NCBI GenBank assembly: GCA_016786525.1
Contig: JAEUVW010000093.1
Coordinates: 1-14,965 of the forward strand
Length of the DNA: 14,965 nt
From: Chitinophagaceae bacterium
Lineage (GTDB): Bacteria > Bacteroidota > Bacteroidia > Chitinophagales > Chitinophagaceae
Reading direction: 5' to 3'
Positions 6,486-13,510 of the stretch are shown here, piece after piece. Both the position numbers and the translations under genes were made by a program. Every line of letters begins with the position of its first letter. The stretch's first letter is position 1. The notes below the pieces were generated by a model. That model had not been told where the DNA came from. It was given only the letters and a program-made list of their open reading frames with translations, and searched no databases.

Positions 6486-7064
6486 CTACATAAATTTATA
6501 TTCGGTCACTACATCTTTTTGCCAGCCGACCAGGGGGTCGGTGTGTACCTGTATCTGGATCACCCGCATCGGTGAATAATACAGTTTTTGCGTGGTGGTC
6601 TTCCAGAAATTCTGTTCCTGTGTTTCGATATAGATGTTCCGGATCTTGTTGGTAAATACGTCCGCGGCCAGTTGCAGCTTCTGGGTATAGAGGGCGGGGT
6701 CTTTGGCGGTATAGGAAAAAGTACGGGTCTGCGTGGTTGATTCCTCGAATAGTTCAAAATCGTACTGGTTCAGGAATTTGGGGTTGCTGATATCGCTGGC
6801 AAAAAAGATCTTAAAGATTTCGCTCCAGCGCATCGTCAGTGCAGAAAGGATAGTACTGTCCGTTCGCTGATCGTTTTTGCTCACCAGGCGTGTAATCAGG
6901 ATCGGCTGCCCGTGATAAGTTTTCCATTGGTCTTTGGTGAAGTCGCGGATGGAAAAGTAAGTGCCGCCTTCGGGTACAGGCAGGGGGGCTTCTTCTTTTT
7001 TCCGGCAGGAAAAAAGAAGGACAGTACAGGAGAGTATCAATACGATACGGGATACATGCGACAT
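6486..7064 (-). CDS. Lipoprotein of unknown function in the gcvH-uvrC operon
   Basis: 192 residues from the ATG at 7062-7064. The start is fixed by a lipoprotein signal (MSHVSRIVLILSCTVLLFSC, lipobox LFSC, lipidated C20) and by an AAGGAA ribosome site about 6 bases upstream. The frame is open up to 7340, but that extension runs through the VanZ gene in a foreign frame and is rejected. After a short charged linker (RKKEEAP) the mature part is mixed alpha/beta with no motif I recognise. It contains 'GQPILITRLV', the aromatic stretch 'EIFKIFFASD' and an ending rich in beta strands ('MRVIQIQVHTD'). It is likely anchored in the inner or outer membrane facing the periplasm. It sits 14 bases after the VanZ stop and 17 before uvrC. 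A link to repair is not implied by the sequence. Confidence 0.85.
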   Translation of the reverse strand: MSHVSRIVLILSCTVLLFSCRKKEEAPLPVPEGGTYFSIRDFTKDQWKTYHGQPILITRLVSKNDQRTDSTILSALTMRWSEIFKIFFASDISNPKFLNQYDFELFEESTTQTRTFSYTAKDPALYTQKLQLAADVFTNKIRNIYIETQEQNFWKTTTQKLYYSPMRVIQIQVHTDPLVGWQKDVVTEYKFM

Positions 7065-7078
7065 AAAGTTCCTTAAAG

Positions 7079-7480
7079 CTAAGAGGAGTGCCGTTTGGAG
7101 GCCACTACAGCACAAATATAAAACAAGATAACGCCTAAAACAGCGCCCAGGGCATCCGCCCAGATATCCATCAGGTCTTTGGAGCGTCCCAGGAAAGAAA
7201 GCAGGCCCTGCAGTTCTTCTACCAGCCAGCCGAAAACACAGCCGGCAGCGGCGACAAGGAACAGTTTGCGCCAGGATAAGCCCGGGGCAGCCAGCAACCA
7301 CAGCAGGGTAAAGCCCCCGAACAGGACAAAATGCACCCACTTGTCGATCAGGGGGATATGCACATTGGGTATTTCATTGCCGGGTATAAAGCAGGCAATA
7401 AAAATGAGCAAAGTCCAGATGATGGCCATGGACTTTGCTCGTTTTTTGAAAGAAGATCGGGCAGTAAAAATTTGCCACAT
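7079..7480 (-). CDS. VanZ-like integral membrane protein
   Basis: 133 residues with four membrane segments at about 18-33, 48-64, 72-90 and 106-126. It shows the VanZ family pattern: 'DKWVHFVLFG' at the second helix, 'GWLVEELQ' ending the third, and 'GRSKDLMDIWADALGAVLG' leading into the fourth. VanZ itself gives low-level teicoplanin resistance, but most chromosomal relatives have no proven role, so resistance should not be assumed. The ATG at 7478-7480 is 5 bases after the gcvH stop, and an AGGAG site lies inside the last gcvH codons (7491-7495), so translation is probably coupled. A second ATG at codon 18 would keep all four helices, but it lacks such a site. Confidence 0.88.
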   Translation of the reverse strand: MWQIFTARSSFKKRAKSMAIIWTLLIFIACFIPGNEIPNVHIPLIDKWVHFVLFGGFTLLWLLAAPGLSWRKLFLVAAAGCVFGWLVEELQGLLSFLGRSKDLMDIWADALGAVLGVILFYICAVVASKRHSS

Positions 7481-7485
7481 ATGGT

Positions 7486-7866
7486 TTATTCTCCTACCAG
7501 TTCTTTATAGGCAGCAGCATCAAGCAGGTTGTCGATCTCAGCAGCGTTGGCAATGCTCATTTTGACCATCCAGCCTTTTCCGTAAGGATCCTGGTTTACA
7601 TATTCAGGATTACCGTCCAGTTCAGGGTTCACTTCGGTCACTGTTCCGGCGAGGGGCAAAAACAGGTCAGACACTGTTTTTACAGCTTCTACAGTACCAA
7701 AGATGTCATTGGACTGCAGGGGTTTGCCTTTAGAATCGATGTCTACGAAAACGATATCGCCCAGCTCGCGCTGTGCGAATTCTGTAATCCCTACGGTAGC
7801 GACATCACCTTCGATTTTGATCCACTCGTGATCTTTAGTGTACTTTAATGCTTCTGGAAATTGCAT
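7486..7866 (-). CDS. gcvH: Glycine cleavage system H protein
   Basis: 126 residues, the usual size. GcvH carries the lipoyl arm that shuttles the aminomethyl group of glycine between the P, T and L proteins in the cytoplasm. The lipoyl lysine is K63 in 'GTVEAVKTVSDL', flanked by the family strands 'HEWIKIEGDVATVGIT', 'LGDIVFVD' and 'GKGWMVKM'. The ATG at 7864-7866 starts the family N-terminus (MQFPEALKYTKDHEW). The frame extends 14 codons further to 7908, but that piece overlaps the promoter and is rejected. It is the first gene of the operon. No gcvP or gcvT lies in the window, so the other subunits are encoded elsewhere. Confidence 0.97.
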   Translation of the reverse strand: MQFPEALKYTKDHEWIKIEGDVATVGITEFAQRELGDIVFVDIDSKGKPLQSNDIFGTVEAVKTVSDLFLPLAGTVTEVNPELDGNPEYVNQDPYGKGWMVKMSIANAAEIDNLLDAAAYKELVGE

Positions 7867-7886
7867 AATGAATGTGTATTTGGCCG

Positions 7887-7915
7887 TAAAAATAGTCGAA
7901 TTTGGCATAAAACAA
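7887..7915 (-). promoter_or_regulatory. Bacteroidota-type promoter of the gcvH-vanZ-lipoprotein-uvrC operon
   Basis: On the minus strand, TTG (7913-7915) is followed after 18 bases by TATTTTTA (7887-7894), one base off TAnnTTTG. The -7 box lies 20 bases before the gcvH ATG, leaving room for a short leader. The TTG directly touches the foot of the upstream terminator hairpin. Confidence 0.6.
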
Positions 7916-7955
7916 TAGCAGATACCGTTTATTCAGCTAAACCGGTATCTGCTAT
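7909..7955 (-). terminator. Rho-independent terminator of the small lipoprotein gene
   Basis: Perfect 13-bp stem: ATAGCAGATACCG (7915-7927) with CGGTATCTGCTAT (7943-7955). Three more A-T pairs sit inside beyond one bulged base. On the minus strand the stem is followed by TTGTTTT. It lies 20 bases after the stop at 7976, and its last bases are shared with the gcvH promoter. Confidence 0.82.
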
Positions 7956-7975
7956 GATGAAAATCAAAAAGGAAC

Positions 7976-8407
7976 TTAACGTGTGAGCCAGACCACCGCG
8001 GTAGTACCCGTAGAGGAACTGCCTGCCCCGCCGACACTGCTGGTCGCCGATCCGCTGGTCCCGTTTTTATAGTAGTCAAACGACATCGTAGTGGAAGAAA
8101 CCACTTTGCCCTCCGCGTCCCGGCTTTCGAAACGGTGGGTGCCAGACATAAATTCAAACTGCAATGCGGTGCTTTTCAGTACCGGATCGGCAAAGTCCAG
8201 GGGACGGTCGTAGGATGCCTTGATGTAAGGCAGGTAGCCTTTTTTGACCCCGTCCATATACAAAGTCAGCGGTTTTTCCGATGAAGTACTGTCCGGGGTG
8301 TAGAAATACCCCTGCAGTTTGGTGGGGATCGGGTCGTCCTTTTTATCGCAGGAGGCAAGCGACAGGGCCAGGGTTGCTGCGGCAACCGTAAAGAGGTGCT
8401 TTTTCAT
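7976..8407 (-). CDS. Small lipoprotein, function unknown
   Basis: 143 residues. The N-terminus is a lipoprotein signal (MKKHLFTVAAATLALSLASC, lipobox LASC, lipidated C20) followed by the charged spacer DKKDDP. Residues about 30-115 look like a compact beta domain ('LQGYFYTPDS', 'LTLYMDGVKKGYLPYI', 'ALQFEFMSGTHRFESRD'), of the sort expected for a small periplasmic or surface-exposed domain. The C-terminal 30 residues are low-complexity Ser/Gly/Thr. I do not recognise a family. It has its own terminator and is divergent from smc, with 188 bases between them. A GGAG about 18 bases before the ATG may help translation. Confidence 0.85.
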   Translation of the reverse strand: MKKHLFTVAAATLALSLASCDKKDDPIPTKLQGYFYTPDSTSSEKPLTLYMDGVKKGYLPYIKASYDRPLDFADPVLKSTALQFEFMSGTHRFESRDAEGKVVSSTTMSFDYYKNGTSGSATSSVGGAGSSSTGTTAVVWLTR

Positions 8408-8486
8408 AAAATGGAGTTTGTTTCTCCCAAAAACGGCGATACATTACCTTTATTGCCATCTTTAAATATTTATTTCTAAATTATAC

Positions 8487-8518
8487 TTTGAACAAAAGGT
8501 ATACTTTTCCTGTCTTTG
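8487..8518 (+). promoter_or_regulatory. Candidate smc promoter
   Basis: TTTG (8487-8490), a 20-base spacer, then TGTCTTTG (8511-8518), which is one base from TAnnTTTG. It would give a leader of about 70 bases. A second -7-like box, TAAATTTG at 8564-8571, lies closer to the gene but has no TTG at the right distance. Confidence 0.35.
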
Positions 8519-8595
8519 TTTGAGGCAAAACAAACATATAATGAAACAATTCATCGAAAACGCTAAATTTGCTACCCCTCTAAAAAGAAACTGCT

Positions 8596-11500
8596 TTGCA
8601 ATTAAAATCGCTTGAGATCAAAGGCTTCAAATCCTTTGCCGATAAAACACATATCCTGCTGGACCATCCCATTACCGGTATCGTAGGGCCAAACGGTTGC
8701 GGTAAGTCCAATATCGTCGATGCCATCCGCTGGGTGATCGGGGAACATAAGATCAAGTCGCTGCGCTCGGACAACCTCGAAGACCTGGTCTTTAATGGTT
8801 CCCGTACGCGTTCCGCATCCGGTATGGCCGAAGTGTCGCTGACCTTCGAAAATACCCGCAACCTCCTGCCTACAGAATTTACGACGGTGACCATCACCCG
8901 TAAGTTTTATAAGAACGGGGACAGCGAATACCGCCTGAACGACGTGGCCTGCCGCCTGAAGGATATTCACAACCTCTTCCTCGATACCGGTGTCAGCAAC
9001 GACTCTTACGCCATTATCGAGCTGGGTATGGTAGACGATATCATCAAGGACAAGGAAGGATCGCGGCGCCGTATGCTGGAGCAGGCTGCAGGGATCTCTA
9101 TCTATAAGACCAGGAAGAAAGAGGCCAAACAAAAGCTGGAAGGTACCGAGCAGGATTTGTCCCGCATCGAAGACCTGCTGTTCGAGATCGGTAACAACCT
9201 GCGTACCCTGGAGAGCCAGGCTAAAAAAGCCGAGCGTTATTTCCAGATCAAGGATGAATACAAACTGGTCAGCATTGAACTGGCTAAAGCCTCGCTGGAA
9301 GACTTCAACGATCGCTATAAGGGGCTGAACGAGCAGCACAGCGCCGAGCAGGATCGCAAAGCGGAACTGGATGCAGCCGTAGCCGGCGGTGAAGCAGCCA
9401 TAGAGGGGGATAAAGTAAAACTGATCGATCGTGAGCAGGAACTGAGTCGTATGCAACGGCAGTTCAACGAACTGCAAAACCGTATCGTACAACTGGAGAA
9501 TGAAAAGAAGCTGGCCTCCCAGCGCCTGGAATACCTCAGGGAAAGAGAGCGCAGCCTGAGTGGCTTCCTGGGTACGGCAGATACACAGCTGCAGGATCTG
9601 CAGAAGGCGATAGACGAAGCAGAGAGCCTGATTGAAAAGGAAAAAGATACCCTGGAATCCTCTAAAGACCAGCTGGAATCACTCCGGGATATGGTGGCCG
9701 ATAAGCAAACCGTATTCGAAGAAAAGCGAAAAGTGGTCGAAGACCTGCGTCGTGAAATGCTGGAAGACCAGCGCCGCCAGTTTGATGCGGAAAAGAAAGT
9801 GGCGATCGCCGACTCTTCGGTGATGAACCTGCAGCGCAGCATCCTGCATACACAGGAAGAGATCGCGCAGCGCAGCAGCCAGATCGCACAGATCGGCAAT
9901 GAAAAGCAAACGGCCGAAACCGAGCAAAAGGAAAAACAGGAAACCCTGACGGCCATGCAGGCCCGGCACGAAGAAGTAAAAGCCAAGATACTCGAGACCC
10001 AGGGCCAGGTAGAAGCATTGCGCAGCAGGCTGATCGACGAAAACCGTACCCTGGATGCCCGCAAGGCAGAGCACGACCTGCTGAAATCGCTGGTGGAAAG
10101 CCTGGAGGGTTACCCCGACAGTATCAAGTTCCTGAGCAAAAACAAAGAGTGGAACAATAAAGCACCCCTGTTGTCGGACGTATTCGTCGTGAAAAATGAA
10201 TACCGCACCGCGCTGGAAAACGTGCTGGACAACTACCTGAACTATTACCTGGTCGACGATATCGAAGAAGCGGCCAAAGCCATACACCTGCTGGAGTCCA
10301 ACAAGAAAGGGAAAGCCAACTTCTTTGTGCTGAACCGCTTTGCCAAAGCGGCGCAGAAAAGCGCTGCGGCAGAAATACCCGGAGCGATACCGGCGCTCAG
10401 CGTAGTGACGGTAGATGAAGCCTACAGCAAGCTCGCCCAGCAATTGCTGGGGCATGTGTACATTGCCGATACCGAATCCGGCATGCTGAATATGGAGCTG
10501 CCGGAAGGGGTGGTACTGATCGAACGCAGCGGCAAGACCCTGCGGGGCCAATACACCCTCAGCGGCGGTTCTATCGGTTCCTTTGAAGGCAATAAGATCG
10601 GCCGCGCCAAAAACCTGGAGCGCCTGGCTGCGGATATTGAAAGCCTTACGGCCTCTACTACCACCCTGCGCACGCAGATCAGCGAAACGCAAACGCTGAT
10701 CACCGGCTACAACCAGGAGCTGAACGACAAGGCCATCGAGCAGACCAAGAATGAGCTGAACCGCCTGAACAACCATATCGTAAACCTGGGCAACCGCGTG
10801 GAGCACCTGGAGCACACCAACGAGGGCAGCAACAAGCGTCTCGAAGACCTGCAGGGCCAACTGGAAGATACGCAGGACAGCATCAGCAACACCCGTGGGG
10901 AACTGGATGAGATCATCGCGGCCTTCAAAGCCTTGCAGGAGCGTATCAGTGCGGCTGAAGCGGACTTTAAGGCTGTAGAGCTGGACTACAACATGGCCAC
11001 CCAGCAGTACAACCAGCATAATATTGAATACCTGAAGCACCAGGCCAAATGGGAAAACCTGAAGCAGGAGCTGACTTATAAGCATAGCAAGCTCAATGAA
11101 CTGAAAGGCCAGATCGAGACCAACAAGGTACAATTGTCCGATACTTCACAGCAGATCAGTGAAGCATCCGGCAAACTGAACTTCGGCGATACGGAGCTGT
11201 ACGATATGATGCGCAAGAAAGAGGCTGATGAGAAGATACTGGCAGAGACAGACCGCCTGTTCTACGAACTGCGCAATACCGTGAATGCGGAAGAAGGCAA
11301 ACTGAACCAGAAACGCCGGGAGAAAGAACAGGCAGAAACTTTACTGAATGGCATCAAAGACAAGCTGAATGAAATGAAATTGCAGCTTGCGGGGATGAAA
11401 GAACGCCTCAGCGTGGAGTTTAAAGTAGACCTGGAAGAGATACTTGACGAGGAGCGTACCGGAGAGCAGAGCGTGGAAGAGCTGAACGCGGAAGCGGAAA

Positions 11501-12129
11501 AAATGAAGCGCCGCCTGGAGAATATGGGTGAGGTCAACCCGACCGCGATAGAGGCCTTTACCGAAATGAAAGTACGCCACGACTTTATCGTGGAGCAAAA
11601 AACAGACCTGGTAAACGCTAAGGAATCCCTGCTGGCCACGATCGAAGAAGTAGAGCAGACGGCCAACAGCAAATTCAAAGAGACCTTTGATAAGGTGCGC
11701 GAGAACTTCCAGACGGTGTTCAAAGCCTTGTTTACCGAAGAAGATACCGCCGACCTGCGCCTCACCGACCCGGACAATGTGGCCGACAGCGGCATCGAGA
11801 TCTATGCACAGCCGAAAGGAAAGCGCCCCAGCACCCTGACCCAGTTGTCGGGAGGGGAGAAGACCCTGACCTCAACGGCCTTCCTGTTTGCGATCTACCT
11901 GATCAAGCCGGCCCCCTTCTGTATCCTCGACGAGGTAGATGCCCCGCTCGACGATGCCAACGTGGGTAAGTTCACGCAGATGATCCGCAAGTTCTCGGAC
12001 AATTCGCAGTTCATCATCGTCACGCACAACAAGCAGACCATGGCTGCCGTAGACGTGATCTACGGGGTGACCATGCAGGAGCTGGGCGTGAGCAAACTGG
12101 TACCGGTGGATTTCAGGAGTTTGAATTAA
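8596..12129 (+). CDS. smc: Chromosome segregation protein SMC
   Basis: 1177 residues, full length for bacterial SMC, the ATPase core of the condensin-like complex that organises and separates chromosomes with ScpA and ScpB. The N-terminal head has Walker A 'GPNGCGKSN' (31-39). Two long coiled-coil arms run at about 165-500 and 680-1040. Between them lies the hinge, from 'EGYPDSIKFL' (about 500) to 'LSGGSIGSFEG' (about 665). The C-terminal head has the signature 'LSGGEKTL' (from 1084), Walker B 'FCILDEVDAP' (1108-1117, catalytic E1113) and 'IIVTHNK'. The start is TTG at 8596. A stop lies 12 bases upstream in frame, and the family N-terminus (M-x-LKSLEIKGFKSFADKT) begins exactly there, so no ATG start is possible without losing the first strand. 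It stands alone; scpA and scpB are not in the window. Confidence 0.98.
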   Translation: MQLKSLEIKGFKSFADKTHILLDHPITGIVGPNGCGKSNIVDAIRWVIGEHKIKSLRSDNLEDLVFNGSRTRSASGMAEVSLTFENTRNLLPTEFTTVTITRKFYKNGDSEYRLNDVACRLKDIHNLFLDTGVSNDSYAIIELGMVDDIIKDKEGSRRRMLEQAAGISIYKTRKKEAKQKLEGTEQDLSRIEDLLFEIGNNLRTLESQAKKAERYFQIKDEYKLVSIELAKASLEDFNDRYKGLNEQHSAEQDRKAELDAAVAGGEAAIEGDKVKLIDREQELSRMQRQFNELQNRIVQLENEKKLASQRLEYLRERERSLSGFLGTADTQLQDLQKAIDEAESLIEKEKDTLESSKDQLESLRDMVADKQTVFEEKRKVVEDLRREMLEDQRRQFDAEKKVAIADSSVMNLQRSILHTQEEIAQRSSQIAQIGNEKQTAETEQKEKQETLTAMQARHEEVKAKILETQGQVEALRSRLIDENRTLDARKAEHDLLKSLVESLEGYPDSIKFLSKNKEWNNKAPLLSDVFVVKNEYRTALENVLDNYLNYYLVDDIEEAAKAIHLLESNKKGKANFFVLNRFAKAAQKSAAAEIPGAIPALSVVTVDEAYSKLAQQLLGHVYIADTESGMLNMELPEGVVLIERSGKTLRGQYTLSGGSIGSFEGNKIGRAKNLERLAADIESLTASTTTLRTQISETQTLITGYNQELNDKAIEQTKNELNRLNNHIVNLGNRVEHLEHTNEGSNKRLEDLQGQLEDTQDSISNTRGELDEIIAAFKALQERISAAEADFKAVELDYNMATQQYNQHNIEYLKHQAKWENLKQELTYKHSKLNELKGQIETNKVQLSDTSQQISEASGKLNFGDTELYDMMRKKEADEKILAETDRLFYELRNTVNAEEGKLNQKRREKEQAETLLNGIKDKLNEMKLQLAGMKERLSVEFKVDLEEILDEERTGEQSVEELNAEAEKMKRRLENMGEVNPTAIEAFTEMKVRHDFIVEQKTDLVNAKESLLATIEEVEQTANSKFKETFDKVRENFQTVFKALFTEEDTADLRLTDPDNVADSGIEIYAQPKGKRPSTLTQLSGGEKTLTSTAFLFAIYLIKPAPFCILDEVDAPLDDANVGKFTQMIRKFSDNSQFIIVTHNKQTMAAVDVIYGVTMQELGVSKLVPVDFRSLN

Positions 12130-12135
12130 CAGCTT

Positions 12136-12150
12136 AAACCGATAAGGTTT
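12136..12150. repeat. Single arm of the AAACCTATAAGGTTT repeat
   Basis: AAACCGATAAGGTTT differs at one base from the arm at 4289-4303. It lies 7 bases after the smc stop. No partner arm is visible. Confidence 0.4.
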
Positions 12151-12166
12151 GGTTTGAATATCTTTT

Positions 12167-12197
12167 TAAAGAAGCCCGATGATACCGGGCTTCTTTA
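12167..12197. terminator. Terminator hairpin between smc and the convergent gene
   Basis: AAAGAAGCCCG (12168-12178) pairs perfectly with CGGGCTTCTTT (12186-12196) around a 7-base loop; an outer T-A makes 12 bp. The T-rich side serves smc (TTCTTTA). On the minus strand the stem is followed by TTTAAAAAG, so it may also stop the convergent transcript. The tails are weak on both sides. Confidence 0.75.
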
Positions 12198-12316
12198 GCA
12201 ATATTATTTTAGTGCTTTTTCGAAACCGTCGCGTAAGTAGTTGGTGTATTGTGTTGATTGGTTTATTCCGTACGGTAAAGTTTTCAAAGGCTTTGATGTG
12301 AATAGTTTTGTGCCGG

Positions 12317-13288
12317 TCAGCGGTAGTTGAAACGGAGTTTGTACCCCTCACGCTGTTCCAATAATTCTATGGCCTTATCTGTTTGCTCTTCGCAAAGCCA
12401 GAATTCCCTGCGGTTAGCCTCCACCTCTTTTATAGAGTAAGGGTCTTTATCCCTGAACCAGTTGAGGTTAAACTTGCATAAACTGCGCACCTGGCTTCTG
12501 CAGGCAGGATTGGTATATTTTGCAGCATCGATGCCTTTGGTGCGCAACCGTTCAAATTCCCAAAGGGTGGCATAATCGCGTGGATGCAAAAAGCCCCCGC
12601 GGACCGCCGGCCAGAGCAGGCTGTCCAGGAGTGTAGACATGCAATCGTAATGCGCAAGAGAGTAAAAGGCATCTGTATTTCCCATCGTTTCGCAATCATT
12701 GCTGAGGCCTGTTACCCGGTCGCCGGGGTAAATGCGTCGCTTTTGCCATAGGCTGACAATGGAAGCGACATTACGGACCACCTGTTCTTTGTATTGGCTG
12801 AAAGCGTTACGATCTGCATTGTAGTTTTTAGCATCCTGCTCTTCTTTAAACCTCATGTCCCATTCCCTGGCCAGGGCAGTATCGGTATGTTGCAGGAAGT
12901 GCAGGCGTGCTTTTTTGAGCCCGGCTTCCAGGAGTAGATAGTCCTGGGTAGAAAGATAGCTGTACAAGGCAGGAGCTGTTGACAGGCAGGATGTATGCAA
13001 ACCATTTGCAGCACCTTTCATCAGGTATTGCCCTGTTTTCTCAGTATCGTTTTTGTTTTTCCAGCAAACCTGAGCAGCAATGAAAGCATCCTTGGCAAAT
13101 ACAAAATCATATGCTGCAAATGCCCGGTCATAATACCAGAGCGCTGAATCAATCTTCCCATGGACAAATAAATGTTCTGCATGGTTAATATCCTTATGGT
13201 AGGCCTGATAGTCCTGTGCATACACCGAAAAAGATAGTATGCTGCAGCAGAATACAATACCGGAGCGGCTGGCTGAAACTATTTTCAT
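12317..13288 (-). CDS. Secreted protein of unknown function, TPR-like N-terminal half
   Basis: 323 residues from the ATG at 13286-13288, chosen because it starts a signal peptide (MKIVSASRSGIVFCCSILSF, then SVYAQ). The frame is open 35 codons further up, but that part would precede the signal peptide. After it, 'AEHLFVHGKIDSALWYYDRAFAAY' and 'FAKDAFIAAQVCWKNKNDTEKTGQYLMKGAANG' look like paired tetratricopeptide-type helices. The second half ('IVSLWQKRRIYPGDRVTG', 'DAFYSLAHYDCMSTLLDSLLWPAVRGGFLHPRDYATLWEF') is helical, and its order recalls proteins annotated DUF6624; this is a tentative resemblance. Several cysteines are present. The likely location is the periplasm. It is convergent with smc and divergent from the PKD protein gene. 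A coding-looking tail follows its stop in another frame. Confidence 0.85.
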   Translation of the reverse strand: MKIVSASRSGIVFCCSILSFSVYAQDYQAYHKDINHAEHLFVHGKIDSALWYYDRAFAAYDFVFAKDAFIAAQVCWKNKNDTEKTGQYLMKGAANGLHTSCLSTAPALYSYLSTQDYLLLEAGLKKARLHFLQHTDTALAREWDMRFKEEQDAKNYNADRNAFSQYKEQVVRNVASIVSLWQKRRIYPGDRVTGLSNDCETMGNTDAFYSLAHYDCMSTLLDSLLWPAVRGGFLHPRDYATLWEFERLRTKGIDAAKYTNPACRSQVRSLCKFNLNWFRDKDPYSIKEVEANRREFWLCEEQTDKAIELLEQREGYKLRFNYR

Positions 13289-13421
13289 ATCTGTAAATAA
13301 ATAACGCTTTTGCCAATAACGGTAATTCCAGGCACCTGGTATCGCGGTATAAAATTTAGAAAGACAAGATCCGCTCCGGCCACTCTTTTTCATTGGAGTC
13401 TGGTGCAGGCCGGTAGAACAC

Positions 13422-13452
13422 TTGACTTTACCAAAACTTTTTCATATCTTCA
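13422..13452 (+). promoter_or_regulatory. Candidate promoter of the PKD/T9SS gene
   Basis: TTG (13422-13424), a 20-base spacer, then TATCTTCA (13445-13452), which keeps TAnnTT of the -7 consensus but not the final TG. The leader would be about 50 bases. Confidence 0.3.
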
Positions 13453-13510
13453 TTTTTTTTATGGAGTTATAAAAGCATGCATTCCTCACCTACCCTTATA
13501 AGCCTGTAAC

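Noticed and set aside
5548..6579. 343-codon open frame antisense to uvrC
   Set aside because: It is a mirror of the well-supported uvrC frame with no recognisable domain.
7065..7340. Upstream extension of the operon lipoprotein to an ATG-like start at 7340
   Set aside because: It runs through the VanZ gene in a foreign frame, shows Cys/Arg-rich shadow sequence and would bury the lipobox signal.
7079..7480. Glycopeptide resistance determinant (VanZ)
   Set aside because: The family match is to the broad VanZ-like group, and no vanA/H/X or other resistance genes are present.
9679..11133. 484-codon open frame antisense to smc
   Set aside because: It lies wholly inside smc opposite codons of the coiled coil, with repetitive hydrophobic shadow composition and no family features.
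13310..13501. 63-codon plus-strand frame between the two divergent secreted-protein genes
   Set aside because: It overlaps the likely promoter region, and its start has no ribosome site or recognisable protein character.
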